Shown piece after piece: positions 49,168 through 59,018 of a stretch of 64,000 bases of DNA. The DNA is taken from contig JAWKWA010000006.1 of the NCBI GenBank assembly GCA_041397765.1, positions 124,001 to 188,000 of the forward strand, written 5' to 3'. Under the pieces are notes generated by a model that saw nothing but the letters and a program-made list of their open reading frames with translations, made no database searches and was not told where the DNA came from. The first letter of the stretch is position 1; each line of letters begins with the position of its first letter. Made by a program: the position numbers and the translations under genes. The DNA is from JAWKWA01 sp041397765. Lineage in GTDB: Bacteria; Pseudomonadota; Alphaproteobacteria; Rhizobiales; Hyphomicrobiaceae.

Positions 49168-50151
49168 TCAGCCCTGCGCGCTCGGGAAGCCGTGGCGGGC
49201 CTTGATCCAGCGCACGGTGCGCGTCGCCGAGCGCATGACGACGGTCTCGGTGGTGATGGTGCCGGCGCTGAACTTGACGCCGTCGAGCAGATTGCCGTCG
49301 GTCACGCCGGTCGCGGCGAAGAAGACGTCGCCCGAGGCGAGCTCCATCATCGAGTATTTGCGCTTGATGTCGGAGATGCCGATGGCGGCGGCGCGCTTCA
49401 GGTCGTCGTCCTTCATCGGATAGAGCCGGCACTGGATCTGGCCGCCGATGCAGCGCAGCGCCGCGGCTGCGAGCACACCTTCAGGGGCGCCGCCGACACC
49501 GAAATAGATGTCGATACCGGTCTCCTGCGAGTTCGTCGTGTTGATGACGCCGGCGATATCGCCGTCGCCGATGAGGGTGACGCCGGCTCCCGTCTTCCTC
49601 ACCTCCTCGATCAGTTTGGCATGGCGCGGGCGGTCGAGGATGCAGGCGGTGATGTCGGAAGGGGCGACGCCCTTGGCGCGCGCCAGGGCGGCGATGTTCT
49701 CGGCCGGCGACATGTCGAGATCGACGGTGTTGTCGGGATAGCCCGGACCGATGGCGATCTTGTCCATGTAGATGTCGGGGGCGTGCAGCAGCGTGCCGCG
49801 CTCGGCGATGGCGAGCACCGCCAGCGAGTTCGGCAGGTTCTTGGCGCAGATCGTCGTGCCCTCGAGCGGATCGACGGCGATGTCGACGGCCGGACCGTTG
49901 CCGGTGCCGACCTCCTCGCCGATGAAGAGCATGGGCGCCTCGTCGCGCTCGCCCTCGCCGATCACGACGCGGCCCTTGATGTCGAGACGGTTGAGCTCGC
50001 GGCGCATGGCATCGACTGCGGCCTGGTCGGCGGCCTTCTCGTTGCCGCGTCCGCGCAGACGGGCCGCCGCGATCGCGGCCTGCTCGGTCACGCGCACGAT
50101 CTCGAGCGTCAGCGCACGGCTCAGGCCCTGTCCGCTCTTGCCGTCGGTCAT
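49168..50151 (-). CDS. glpX: Class II fructose-1,6-bisphosphatase GlpX
   Basis: Gluconeogenic phosphatase, Li-sensitive class II type. The 327 residues have the metal- and phosphate-site motifs IGEGERDEAPMLFIGEEVG and DPLEGTTICA, and the substrate part GDGDIAG. Length is normal. ATG 50151 was chosen for the GAGAGGGGTGG site upstream; the frame extends 16 codons more. It sits between hom and recJ, which is typical in Rhizobiales. Confidence 0.97.
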   Translation of the reverse strand: MTDGKSGQGLSRALTLEIVRVTEQAAIAAARLRGRGNEKAADQAAVDAMRRELNRLDIKGRVVIGEGERDEAPMLFIGEEVGTGNGPAVDIAVDPLEGTTICAKNLPNSLAVLAIAERGTLLHAPDIYMDKIAIGPGYPDNTVDLDMSPAENIAALARAKGVAPSDITACILDRPRHAKLIEEVRKTGAGVTLIGDGDIAGVINTTNSQETGIDIYFGVGGAPEGVLAAAALRCIGGQIQCRLYPMKDDDLKRAAAIGISDIKRKYSMMELASGDVFFAATGVTDGNLLDGVKFSAGTITTETVVMRSATRTVRWIKARHGFPSAQG

Positions 50152-50195
50152 GTTCCACCCCTCTCGATTCGCCGAAATCCCTCGGGCGGCTCTTA

Positions 50196-51521
50196 TCACA
50201 GTTTCTCGATCCGGATCATCTGGGGCTTGCCGTCCACATGGCCGTCGGCCTCGATCTTCTCGAGCGCCGAGCGGATCGCTGCCTCGGAGGTCTCGTGGGT
50301 GATCATGACGACGGGGACGGGCACGCCCGAGGCGACGGCGTCGCCGGTCGGCAGGGCGCGGCGATCGGGCCGGCGCTGCACGATCGAATCGAGCGAGACG
50401 CGATGCTCGGCCATGCGGCCGGCGATGGCGGCGAAGGCGCCATGGCGGTCGAAGACCGAGAGACGGACGTAATAGCCGCCCTCATGGGCGCGCAACTGCG
50501 CCTGCTCGTAGGGCTTCAGGCTGGCGGTCGGCCGGGCGAAAGCGGGCGAGCGGTCGCCCTTCAGGATGTCGACGAGGTCTGCGACGACCGAGGAGGCGGT
50601 GGCGCGCTCGCCGGCGCCGGGGCCGACCAGCGTCAGGGCGCCGACATAGTCGCCGTCGATGGCGACGCAATTGGTGACGCCGTTGACCTCGGCGATGGCG
50701 GAGCCGGCCGGCACCATGGCCGGGTGGACGCGCTGCTCGATGCCGCTGTCGGTGCGCTTGGCGACGCCGAGCAGCTTGATGCGGTAGCCGAGCTCGTCGG
50801 CCGCCTCGATGTCGGCGCGGCTGATGCCCTCGATGCCCTCGACATAGATGTCATCGACCGCCGGATGGGTGCCGAATGCGAGACTGGTGAGGAGCGCGAG
50901 CTTGTGGGCGGTGTCGAAGCCGCCGACATCGAAGGTCGGGTCGGCCTCGGCATAGCCCTTGGCCTGGGCCTCTTTCAGCACGTCGGCGAAGTCGCGCCCC
51001 TCGGAGCGCATCAGGGTCAGGATATAGTTGCAGGTGCCGTTCAGGATGCCGTAGACGCGGTCGATCCGGTTGGCGAGAAGCGACTCGCCGAGCGCCTTGA
51101 TGACCGGGATGCCGCCGGCCACCGCGGCCTCGAAGCGCAGCGCCACCCCCTTCTCCTCGGCGAGGGCGGCGAGGGCTCTGCCATGGCGGGCGAGCAGGGC
51201 CTTGTTGGCGGTGACGACGTGCTTGCCCGCGCCGAGCGCCGCCTCGACGGCGGCCCGCGCCGGCCCCTCGTCGCCGCCGATCAACTCGACGAGGACGTCG
51301 ATGGCCGGATCGCGGGCGAGGGCCACCGGGTCGGCGACGAAGCGATAGGGCGTAAGGTCGATGCCGCGGTCCTTGCGGGCATCGCGGGCGCTGACGGCGA
51401 CGATCTCGACGGCGCGGCCGGTGCGCTGGCCGATCTCGGACCCATGCTCGGCGATCAGCCGCACGACGCCCCTGCCGACGGTGCCGAGCCCGGCGATGCC
51501 AAGCCTCAAGGGCTCGCTCAT
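50196..51521 (-). CDS. hom: Homoserine dehydrogenase
   Basis: NAD(P)-dependent reduction of aspartate semialdehyde to homoserine, the branch to threonine and methionine. The 441 residues have the Rossmann motif GIAGLGTVGRGVVRL, the catalytic block NGTCNYILTLM with the lysine-containing ADPTFDVGGFDTAHKLA, and a C-terminal ACT domain (about 355-441), which usually senses threonine. It is the monofunctional form, not fused to aspartokinase. ATG 51521 has GGAGGCAG upstream. It is the first gene of the hom-glpX-recJ run. Confidence 0.96.
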   Translation of the reverse strand: MSEPLRLGIAGLGTVGRGVVRLIAEHGSEIGQRTGRAVEIVAVSARDARKDRGIDLTPYRFVADPVALARDPAIDVLVELIGGDEGPARAAVEAALGAGKHVVTANKALLARHGRALAALAEEKGVALRFEAAVAGGIPVIKALGESLLANRIDRVYGILNGTCNYILTLMRSEGRDFADVLKEAQAKGYAEADPTFDVGGFDTAHKLALLTSLAFGTHPAVDDIYVEGIEGISRADIEAADELGYRIKLLGVAKRTDSGIEQRVHPAMVPAGSAIAEVNGVTNCVAIDGDYVGALTLVGPGAGERATASSVVADLVDILKGDRSPAFARPTASLKPYEQAQLRAHEGGYYVRLSVFDRHGAFAAIAGRMAEHRVSLDSIVQRRPDRRALPTGDAVASGVPVPVVMITHETSEAAIRSALEKIEADGHVDGKPQMIRIEKL

Positions 51522-51832
51522 GACTGCCTCCACGATAGACGACCGGCCCGATCCCGGTCCGGGCAGCATGCTCGCCGCCGCTGTCGCCGGGCCGCGCCGC
51601 AGCCGCCGTCCTTATGCCGTGTTTCGCCGAGGAGGGCGAGCCCCGGCGTCGTCAAGCGGGCGGATGATCCGTCAGACCCCACGAGATCGCGGGGCGTCCG
51701 GCCGGAGGATGGCCGCATCGTCTCACGCCGCATCGTCTCGAGCGGAGATCGGGGGGAGAGCCCAACGAGGACGAATGCCGCGCGAGAGGCCATGCCCTCG
51801 ACGCCATGGCCGGCTCACTCGGCTGTGGCGGC
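51522..51832. other. 311-bp gap upstream of hom
   Basis: Expected to hold the hom promoter on the minus strand. No confident promoter, threonine leader or other gene was seen. Confidence 0.35.
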
Positions 51833-52120
51833 TCACTCGCTGCTGTCGCCGGAGGCGGGGCGGGTCTTTGCCGGAACCACCGTGGTCGCGAACACCGTGG
51901 TGCTGCCGGGCGTGCCGGAGGAGACCTCGTTCTGCGCCTTGGCCGAGGAGAGATCGGCGATGGCCGCCTTCTGCTCCTCGCTCGAGAGCGTCTTGGAGCC
52001 GAAGATGTCGAGGCTCGGCAGCTTGGGATAAGGGATCTCCGGGCCGGTCGAGCAACCCGCGAGCGTGAACGCCGCCAGGACGGCGCCCCCCACACCGGAT
52101 ATGGCTCTCGATCGTCTCAC
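51833..52120 (-). CDS. Small putative outer-membrane lipoprotein
   Basis: A 95-residue protein with a clear lipobox, AAFTLAGC, after a hydrophobic segment and basic start (VRRSRAISGVGGAVL). The mature part is short and polar: a Pro-rich SLDIFGSK segment, an SSEEQKAAIADL helix, and a Thr/Ser-rich tail ending at the stop. GTG 52120 is the only start that begins just before the signal peptide, and it lacks a strong ribosome site. No function is recognised. It lies upstream of hom and is transcribed in the same direction. Confidence 0.65.
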   Translation of the reverse strand: MRRSRAISGVGGAVLAAFTLAGCSTGPEIPYPKLPSLDIFGSKTLSSEEQKAAIADLSSAKAQNEVSSGTPGSTTVFATTVVPAKTRPASGDSSE

Positions 52121-52534
52121 CTGACCCGTCCCGAAACACGGCCGACTTGGGCAGACCGGCTTGCCGGCCCGCCAGCGACCCCTCGCCTTTGCGCACGCTT
52201 TGGCGACCACAGCCACCGGCAATCGAGCGATCTCTCGGCGGCCTCTGGCAGATTCGTCATTCTCTATACCACGGATCGCGTCGTGCTGCACCGCACATCG
52301 TCTGGCCTCTTGGAAGGCATTTCACGAGCATGCGACCACAATTCCGCCACGATCGGAGCCGCCGCGGTCGGGCCCGTCGCAGACGCCGGATCAACCCTCT
52401 CAGACTAAAAAATAGGCGTGCTGGCTTGCGGTCGCGTGATAGGAGAGGCACATTCCCGTCGAAACCGAGCGTTTGCCGCGCGTGCCCGATTTTGCGGCGC
52501 AGCAACGGCCCCCTCCAACGCGGTCACGAGCCCC
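52121..52534. other. 414-bp divergent region between the lipoprotein and phaC
   Basis: Should hold both promoters. An AT-rich patch, ACTAAAAAATAGGCG, at about 52404-52418 lies about 120 bases before phaC. No confident operator of the PhaR type was accepted, and no gene was recognised. Confidence 0.4.
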
Positions 52535-54376
52535 ATGCAAGAACGCACCAAGTCTTCTGCCAGCCGTGAGCCCGGTGCCGGCAAGGAGCCGCAGCAGTTC
52601 CACGGCTACCAGGTGCAGGATCCCGAGGCCTTCACGCACAACATGCTGCGCCTGATCGAGGAGGGCGGCAAAGTCTTCTCCGGTCTCGTCGAGCGCAACG
52701 GCAGCGGTCCGTTCTCCAATGCGAGCGAATCCAACGAGGCCGCCCGGGCGCTCGGCGAGGTGGCGAGCCGCTGGATGCGCGATCCCCAGCGCCTCGCCGA
52801 GGCGCAAGGCGAGCTCTATCGCAGCTATGTCGAGCTGTGGAGCCGCTCCTTGAAGAAGATGCTCGGCGAGGATGTCGAGCCGGTCGCCGTGCCCGAGACC
52901 GGTGACAACCGCTTCAAGGATCCCGACTGGACGGCCAATCCGTTCTTCGATTTCTGGAAGCAGGCCTATCTCATCACCTCGCGCTGGGCGGAGGATCTCG
53001 TCGAGCACGCCGAAGGCCTCGACGAGCGGACCCGCCAGCGCGCCGATTTCTACATGCGCCAGATCGCGACGGCGACCTCGCCCTCGAATTTCGCCTTCAC
53101 CAATCCGGAAGTGCTGCGCGAGACGATGTCGTCGAACGGCGAGAACCTCGTGCGCGGCATGCACAATCTCGCCGAGGACATGACGAAGTCGGGCGATCTC
53201 CTGAAGATCAGCCAGACCGACGTCACCGCCTTCGAGGTCGGCCGCAATCTCGCGGTCACGCCCGGCAAGGTGGTGTTCCAGAACGATCTCCTGCAGCTCA
53301 TCCAGTACACGCCGACGACGCCGAGCGTGCACAAGGTGCCCCTGCTGATCGCGCCGCCCTGGATCAACAAGTTCTACATCCTCGACCTGCAGCCCTCGAA
53401 GTCCTTCGTCAAATATGCGGTCGACCAGGGCTTCACGGTGTTCGTCATCTCCTGGGTCAACCCGGACGAGCGCCTCGCGGCCAAGACCTTCGAGGACTAC
53501 ATGCACGAAGGGCTGATCGACGCGGCGGCGGCGGTGCAGAAGGTGACGGGCGAGCCGAAGTGCAATGTGCTCGGCTATTGCGTCGGCGGCACGCTGCTCG
53601 GCACGACGCTCGCCTGGCTCGCCGCCAGCGGCGCACCCAATCCGTTCGCCTCGGCGACCTTCCTCACCGCCCAGGTCGATTTCTCCAAGGCCGGCGACCT
53701 GCTCGTCTTCATCGACGACGCCCAGTTGAAGGCGCTGGAAGAGATGATGGCCGAACGCGGCTTCCTCGACGGCTCGCGCATGGCCAACGTCTTCAACATG
53801 CTGCGGCCGCGCGACCTGATCTGGCCCTACATCGTCAACAACTACATGCTCGGCAAGAAACCGTTCCCGTTCGACCTGCTCTACTGGAACCAGGATTCGA
53901 CGCGGATGCCGGCGGCCAATCACGGCTTCTACCTGCGCGAGTTCTATTACGAGAACCGGCTGGCGCGCGGCCTCATGGAGCTTTCGGGCGAGCGGCTTGA
54001 CCTGTCCAAGGTCGATCTGCCGATCTATGAGCTCGCCACCCGCGAGGACCACATCGCGCCGGCCCAGTCGGTCTATATCGGCGCGCGGATGTTCGGCGGC
54101 GATGTCCGCTACGTGCTGGCGGGCTCGGGCCATATCGCCGGCGTCGTCAATCCGCCCGACAAGCAGAAATACCAGTACTGGACCAATGCGCATCTGCCGG
54201 CGACGCTGGACGACTGGCTGGCGGCGGCCAAGGAGAATCCGGGCTCGTGGTGGCCGGACTGGATCTCCTGGCTTTCGGCGCAGTCGGGCGAGAAGGTGCC
54301 GGCGCGCGACCCGGAGAAGGGTGGCCTCCCGGTCATCGAGGACGCGCCCGGCAGCTATGTCCGCGCCAAGGCGTGA
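52535..54376 (+). CDS. phaC: Class I poly(3-hydroxyalkanoate) synthase PhaC
   Basis: Polymerises hydroxyacyl-CoA into storage granules. The 613 residues have the PhaC N-terminal domain (about 60-290) and an alpha/beta-hydrolase core with the lipase-box variant GYCVGG, whose cysteine is the nucleophile, the conserved WNPDS-like part YWNQDSTRMPAANH, the aspartate in LATREDHIAPA and the histidine in GSGHIAGVVNPP. This is a full Cys-Asp-His triad and class I length. ATG 52535 (MQERTK) was chosen by family length. phaA, phaB, phaR and phasin genes are not in the window. Confidence 0.97.
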   Translation: MQERTKSSASREPGAGKEPQQFHGYQVQDPEAFTHNMLRLIEEGGKVFSGLVERNGSGPFSNASESNEAARALGEVASRWMRDPQRLAEAQGELYRSYVELWSRSLKKMLGEDVEPVAVPETGDNRFKDPDWTANPFFDFWKQAYLITSRWAEDLVEHAEGLDERTRQRADFYMRQIATATSPSNFAFTNPEVLRETMSSNGENLVRGMHNLAEDMTKSGDLLKISQTDVTAFEVGRNLAVTPGKVVFQNDLLQLIQYTPTTPSVHKVPLLIAPPWINKFYILDLQPSKSFVKYAVDQGFTVFVISWVNPDERLAAKTFEDYMHEGLIDAAAAVQKVTGEPKCNVLGYCVGGTLLGTTLAWLAASGAPNPFASATFLTAQVDFSKAGDLLVFIDDAQLKALEEMMAERGFLDGSRMANVFNMLRPRDLIWPYIVNNYMLGKKPFPFDLLYWNQDSTRMPAANHGFYLREFYYENRLARGLMELSGERLDLSKVDLPIYELATREDHIAPAQSVYIGARMFGGDVRYVLAGSGHIAGVVNPPDKQKYQYWTNAHLPATLDDWLAAAKENPGSWWPDWISWLSAQSGEKVPARDPEKGGLPVIEDAPGSYVRAKA

Positions 54377-54401
54377 GCAGTCGGGGCGAGGGCGAGATGC
54401 A

Positions 54402-55103
54402 ATGACCAATCTTCCGGCGCTCGCCTTCGACCATATCGCCATCGCCGCAACGACGCTCGAAGAGGGCGTGGCGTTCTGCCGTGAGCGGCTCGGTGTCACC
54501 GTGCCGGCAGGCGGGCGGCATCCGATCATGAACACGCACAATGCGGTGATGAGCCTCGGGGAGGGAGTTTATCTCGAGGTGATCGCCATCGACCCGGAGG
54601 CGGGCCCGTCTGAGCGGCCGCGCTGGTTCGGGCTCGACGATGCGAACCTCAAGGCGCGGCTCGCGGCCGAGGGGCCGCTGCTGGTCGCCTGGATCGTCCG
54701 CTCGGTGAACGTGGCGGCGACGGTCGCGGCGAGCCCGGTCGATCTCGGGACGGTCCGGCAGATGTCGCGGGGCGATCTCAGATGGCAGATCGCGGTCCGC
54801 GACGACGGGGCGGTGCCGATGGCGGGCCTCTTTCCGATCGTGATCGAATGGCCGCCCGGCCCGCATGTCTCGACGCGGATGGCCGATCTCGGGATCCGGC
54901 TCGAGAAGGTGATCGTGCGGAGCGGCGCGCCGGCGGCGCTGCGTCAGTCGCTCGCGGCGATCGGTGCTGAGGATCTCGTCGAGGTGGCGGCGATGAAGCG
55001 GGGCGCGGCGCCGCTCGAGGCGGTGTTTCAGCTTCCGGACGGGCGGACCGCCTCGCTCACCGGCGGTGGCACGCCCTCAGACGCCGACCGCTGCGGCGGC
55101 TGA
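54402..55103 (+). CDS. VOC/glyoxalase-like domain protein
   Basis: A 233-residue protein of the glyoxalase-like (VOC) fold. The first half starts AFDHIAIAATTLEEGVAFC and continues GVYLEVIAID, resembling the conserved Pfam glyoxalase-like family PF13468; the second half has a weaker repeat (PIVIEWPPGPH). Metal residues are only partly evident. The start ATG 54402 lies 26 bases after phaC, so the two are probably co-transcribed, but no link to PHA is known to me. Substrate unknown. Confidence 0.8.
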   Translation: MTNLPALAFDHIAIAATTLEEGVAFCRERLGVTVPAGGRHPIMNTHNAVMSLGEGVYLEVIAIDPEAGPSERPRWFGLDDANLKARLAAEGPLLVAWIVRSVNVAATVAASPVDLGTVRQMSRGDLRWQIAVRDDGAVPMAGLFPIVIEWPPGPHVSTRMADLGIRLEKVIVRSGAPAALRQSLAAIGAEDLVEVAAMKRGAAPLEAVFQLPDGRTASLTGGGTPSDADRCGG

Positions 55104-55210
55104 GGCGGGTCGTCACCGTTTCTCCCACCTCGCTCCATGAGGTTGCGCCGCCGACCGCCCGCGCACTCCCCACTTGAGGCGAGCGCGCAGGCGGCAGTGC
55201 CGGCTCGTCA

Positions 55211-56206
55211 TCAGGCCGCCTCGCGGCGCAGCGGCTGGGCCATGCAGTGGACGCCGCCGCCGGCCCAGGTGAACATGGTCATGTCGGGATCGAGCACCTC
55301 GAAGCCGGCGGCCCGGAGTTTCTTGTTGAGGTCCTTGGCGCCGGCGGTCGAGAGGATGCGGTCCTTGCCGAGTGCAACGACGTTGCAGCCGAGTGCCATG
55401 GTCTCCTTGAAGGTCGCGGGGATGATCTCGATCTTGCGCGCCTTCAGCCACTCGATCACGTCGTCCTCGGTGGTATCGAGGCAGACGGCGGCGCAATGCT
55501 CGTTGAGCATGCAGACCATCAGATCGATATGGACGTAGAACTGGTCGATCGGCGCCCATTTGATCTCGAAGCCTTCCGCCTCGAACCAGCCGGCGATCTG
55601 CTTGGCCGCGACATGCTCGGAGCGGTGGTCGGTATAGCCGAGCAGCACGGCCTTGTGGCCGATCATGTTGAAGTCGCCGCCCTCGAAATTGCCCGACGAG
55701 ACGAGGTCGTAGATCGGGATGCCGTTCTCGATGTAGAAGCGCATGCAGGCGGCGTACTCGCCGCGCCGGCGGGGATTGGCCATCTGGCAGATGACGGCGC
55801 CGTAGGGGGTCATGAAGGACGAGTCGCGGGCATAGACCTGATAGGGATTGTACTCGTCGAGCGGCAGGAAATGGGTGGTGACGCCGGCCTCGTGGTAGGC
55901 CTCGACCATCTCGCGATGCTGGCGCATGGCGACCTGCTTGTCGAACTGGTAGCCGCGGCGCAGCGTGTCGCGCACCAGAGCCGACCAAGCGGCGTTCTCC
56001 TCGCCCATCCAGCGGAAGCCCTCGGCCGGGCCGAGCAGCACGTCGGTCAGCGTGCCGGCCTCCGAGCGCATGCCCCATTTCTCGAGGAGCGGCGTGCCAC
56101 CGCCCTCGACGCGGGCGCGCAGCGGCACCGGGCCGGTGGCCTTCGCCGCCCCGGACGCCGTCTTCGCAGCCCCTGCCTTGCCGTTCCTGACCGTCTTGCC
56201 AGCCAT
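55211..56206 (-). CDS. Arginine-deiminase/amidinotransferase-fold hydrolase (DDAH-like)
   Basis: A 331-residue member of the guanidino-group-modifying enzyme superfamily. The catalytic residues can be traced: acidic pair in SGNFEGGDFNMIGH, histidine in FYVHIDLMVCML, and the nucleophile cysteine in GGGVHCMAQPL. The first 25 residues are an Ala/Lys/Gly-rich tail. Known relatives act on arginine, methylated arginines or glycine-arginine exchange; the exact substrate cannot be read here. It lies 198 bases after the ABC-transporter ATPase on the same strand, suggesting that it acts on an imported guanidino compound. ATG 56206 has GAGGGATCGAG upstream. Confidence 0.85.
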   Translation of the reverse strand: MAGKTVRNGKAGAAKTASGAAKATGPVPLRARVEGGGTPLLEKWGMRSEAGTLTDVLLGPAEGFRWMGEENAAWSALVRDTLRRGYQFDKQVAMRQHREMVEAYHEAGVTTHFLPLDEYNPYQVYARDSSFMTPYGAVICQMANPRRRGEYAACMRFYIENGIPIYDLVSSGNFEGGDFNMIGHKAVLLGYTDHRSEHVAAKQIAGWFEAEGFEIKWAPIDQFYVHIDLMVCMLNEHCAAVCLDTTEDDVIEWLKARKIEIIPATFKETMALGCNVVALGKDRILSTAGAKDLNKKLRAAGFEVLDPDMTMFTWAGGGVHCMAQPLRREAA

Positions 56207-56404
56207 CTCGATCCCTCGTCTTCCATCGGCCGCTGGGAGCGCGGCCCCTCGTCTCGCCCTGTCGGAAAAGCTATCGAACGAAGCACATTCGCCAGCAAGA
56301 GGGCGCCGGGGCCGCGCGCTCTGCTGCGGGCGCATGGCTGGCGCTCCAGGTGCTCGCCCCCTGTCGGTGGCCGGTCCCGGCGCGTCGCAGCGGCCCCAAG
56401 CGGG

Positions 56405-58072
56405 TCAGTTGCCGGCGCTCTCCATGCGGCGGGTCTTCAGCACGTCCTCCAGCCAGCCGACCTGCATCTCCGGCACCGACTTCAAGAGGAGATCCGTATA
56501 GTCGTCGAAGGGCGGGGCGAGCACCTCCGCCTTCGGCCCGAAGCGCACGACCTTGCCGCGATAGAGCACACAGACGCTGTCGGCGATGGCACGGACAGTG
56601 GCAATGTCGTGGGTGATGAACAGATAGGAGACCTTGGTCTCGGCCTGCAGGCGCAACAGCAGCTTCAGGATGCCGTCGGCGACCAGGGGATCGAGCGCGG
56701 AGGTCGGCTCGTCGCAGATGATGAGACGCGGCTCGGCGGCGAGCGCGCGGGCGATGCAGACGCGCTGCTTCTGACCGCCCGAAAGCTCGGCGGGGTAGCG
56801 GTCGAGGAATTTGCGGCCGAGCTCGATCTGCTCGAGCAGCTCGCTGACGCGGGCGTCGCGCTCGCGCCCCGACAGGCCGAAATAGAAATCGAGAGGCCGG
56901 CCGATGATCTCGCGCACCTTCTGTCGCGGATTAATCGCGACGTCGGGCATCTGGTAGATCATCTGCAGGACGCGAAGCTGCTCCTTGCTCCGGTCGGCGA
57001 GCCGCGGCGGCAGGTTCTGGCCCTGGAAGCGGATGACGCCCTTCCTCGGCGGCAGGAGCCCGGTGATGACGCGCGCCATGGTCGATTTGCCGGAGCCCGA
57101 CTCGCCGACGATGGCGAGCGTCTGTGCCTGGGGCAGGAACACCGTCACGTCGTGCAGCACGGTCAGCGCGTTGCCATAGGCCGCCGTCACGCCGTCGACG
57201 AAGAGGAGCGGCTCGCGGGCAAGACCATTGCCCTCGGTCTTGTGGATCTGGCGGATGCCGACGAGATCGCGGGTGTACTCCTCCTTGGGGCGGCTGATGA
57301 TGTCGTCGGTGGCGCCGAGCTCGACCATGCGGCCATGACGCAGCACCATGATCTCGTCGGCGATCTGGGCGACGACGGCGAGGTCGTGGGTGATGTAGAG
57401 GGCGGAGGCGCCCTCGGCATGGATGGCGTTCTTGATGGCGACCAGCACGTCGATCTGCGTCGTGACGTCGAGCGCAGTGGTCGGCTCGTCGAACACGACG
57501 AGCGAGGGGCGGGGCGCGAGCGCCATCGCCGTCATGATGCGCTGGAGCTGGCCGCCCGAGACCTGATGGGGATAGCGGTTGCCGATATTCTCAGGGTCGG
57601 GCAGGCCGAGCCGGCCGAACAGCTCGATGGCGCGCGCGACCGCCTCCTCGCGCGTCATCAGGCCATGGGCGAGCGAGGCCTCGACCACCTGGTCGATCAG
57701 GCGGTGGGCCGGATTGAAGGCGGCGGCCGCCGATTGTGCGACATAGGCGATGCGGCGGCCGCGCAGACGGATCTGCTCGCTCTGCGAGAGCTTGCGGATG
57801 TCGGTGCCTTCGAAATAGATCTCGCCGCCGGTGATGCGGCAGCCGGGCCGGGCAAAGCCCATGGCGGCAAGGCCGATGGTCGACTTGCCGGCGCCCGATT
57901 CGCCGATGAGCCCGAGCACGCGGCCGCGCACCAGCTTCACGTCGACGCCCTTGACGATCTGCGACCAGACGTCGTCGCTCTGGCCCTCGATCCTCAGCCC
58001 GCGAATGTCGAGCAGGACATCCTCGGCGGCGCCTGTGGCGGAGGCCGCCTTGCCGTTCATGCTAGTGCTCAT
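56405..58072 (-). CDS. Peptide/opine-type ABC transporter, fused double ATPase
   Basis: Drives the transporter encoded upstream. The 555 residues are a fusion of the two usual ATPases (DppD and DppF types). Each half has Walker A (GESGAGKSTIG near residue 60 and GESGSGKSTMA near 330), a signature (VSGGQLQRIM, LSGGQKQRVC) and Walker B (VVFDEPTTALD, IICDEPTSALD), and each has the oligopeptide-type C-terminal tail. It overlaps the permease stop by 11 bases. Fused ATPases of this kind are common in Rhizobiales. Confidence 0.95.
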   Translation of the reverse strand: MSTSMNGKAASATGAAEDVLLDIRGLRIEGQSDDVWSQIVKGVDVKLVRGRVLGLIGESGAGKSTIGLAAMGFARPGCRITGGEIYFEGTDIRKLSQSEQIRLRGRRIAYVAQSAAAAFNPAHRLIDQVVEASLAHGLMTREEAVARAIELFGRLGLPDPENIGNRYPHQVSGGQLQRIMTAMALAPRPSLVVFDEPTTALDVTTQIDVLVAIKNAIHAEGASALYITHDLAVVAQIADEIMVLRHGRMVELGATDDIISRPKEEYTRDLVGIRQIHKTEGNGLAREPLLFVDGVTAAYGNALTVLHDVTVFLPQAQTLAIVGESGSGKSTMARVITGLLPPRKGVIRFQGQNLPPRLADRSKEQLRVLQMIYQMPDVAINPRQKVREIIGRPLDFYFGLSGRERDARVSELLEQIELGRKFLDRYPAELSGGQKQRVCIARALAAEPRLIICDEPTSALDPLVADGILKLLLRLQAETKVSYLFITHDIATVRAIADSVCVLYRGKVVRFGPKAEVLAPPFDDYTDLLLKSVPEMQVGWLEDVLKTRRMESAGN

Positions 58073-59018
58073 CGCGCAGTCCGCTCGTCTTGTGCAGGAA
58101 CCAGTCGACGACGAAGTTCACCGCCACCGTCAGCAGCGCGATGGCGCCGGCGGGCAGCAGCGGCGTCACGTTGCCGTAGGTGATGAGGGTCGCGTTCTCG
58201 CGCACCATCGAGCCCCAGTCGGCGGTCGGCGGCTGGATGCCGACACCGAGGAAGGAAAGCGCGCTGATCGTCAGGAAGACGAAGCAGAAGCGCAGGCCGA
58301 ACTCGGCGACGAGCGGCGGCAGCACGTTCGGCAGGATCTCGCGCCGCATGATCCAGGCGAGCCGCTCGCCGCGCAGCCGTGCCGCCTCGACGAAATCCAT
58401 GACGACGACGTTCATCGCCACGGCGCGCGACAGGCGGAAGACGCGGGTCGAGTCGAGAATGGCGATGATGATGATCAGGTTCAGCACCGAGGAGCCGAAG
58501 ATCGAGAGCAGCATCAGCGCGAAGATCAGCGAGGGGATCGCCATCAGCACGTCGACGGCGCGGCTGAGGATCTGGTCGAACCAGCCGCCGCGGACGGCGG
58601 CGAGAATGCCGAGCCCGCCACCGATGGCGAAGGAGAGCAGCGTGGTGGCGACGGCGATGCCGATGGTGTTGCGGGCGCCGTAGATCAGCCTCGTCAGCAT
58701 GTCGCGGCCGAGCTGATCGGTGCCGAGCAGGAACTCCGAGCCGGTCGGCTCGAAAGTGACCCAATAGGGAATGGGGCCGAGCCAGCTCCAATGGGGGATA
58801 TAGGCCCAGTTGGCGTAGGGCGTGTCGAAGACCTGCGACTCGCCGTAGGGCGCCACCCAATGGGCGAACAGCGCGACGAACAGATAGGCGAAGATCACCA
58901 GCATGCCGAACCAGGCGGTGAGCGGCGCCTTGCGTAGCTCGCGGAGGACTAGAGAGATCGTCGAGCGCTCGCCGTCCGCGCCCGCGCGCTCCTCGATCGA
59001 TGGCGTGGTCGTCGTCAT
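58062..59018 (-). CDS. ABC transporter permease, DppC/OppC type
   Basis: Inner-membrane permease of the peptide/nickel/opine family. The 318 residues start with a cytoplasmic tail and a first helix near 40-60, then the OppC_N region, then five helices. The cytoplasmic coupling loop EAARLRGERLAWIMRREILPN (EAA motif) is visible near residue 215 and contacts the ATPase. Its start overlaps the upstream permease stop and its stop overlaps the ATPase gene, so it is translationally coupled on both sides. Confidence 0.95.
   Translation of the reverse strand: MTTTTPSIEERAGADGERSTISLVLRELRKAPLTAWFGMLVIFAYLFVALFAHWVAPYGESQVFDTPYANWAYIPHWSWLGPIPYWVTFEPTGSEFLLGTDQLGRDMLTRLIYGARNTIGIAVATTLLSFAIGGGLGILAAVRGGWFDQILSRAVDVLMAIPSLIFALMLLSIFGSSVLNLIIIIAILDSTRVFRLSRAVAMNVVVMDFVEAARLRGERLAWIMRREILPNVLPPLVAEFGLRFCFVFLTISALSFLGVGIQPPTADWGSMVRENATLITYGNVTPLLPAGAIALLTVAVNFVVDWFLHKTSGLRDEH

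Noticed and set aside
52280..52296. GTGCTGCACCGCAC upstream of phaC as a possible PhaR operator
   Set aside because: The palindrome is short and imperfect, lies 240 bases upstream, and I could not match it to a firm consensus.
55247..58183. A 978-codon plus-strand open frame opposite the hydrolase and transporter ATPase
   Set aside because: Same shadow effect; the minus-strand genes have all catalytic motifs.
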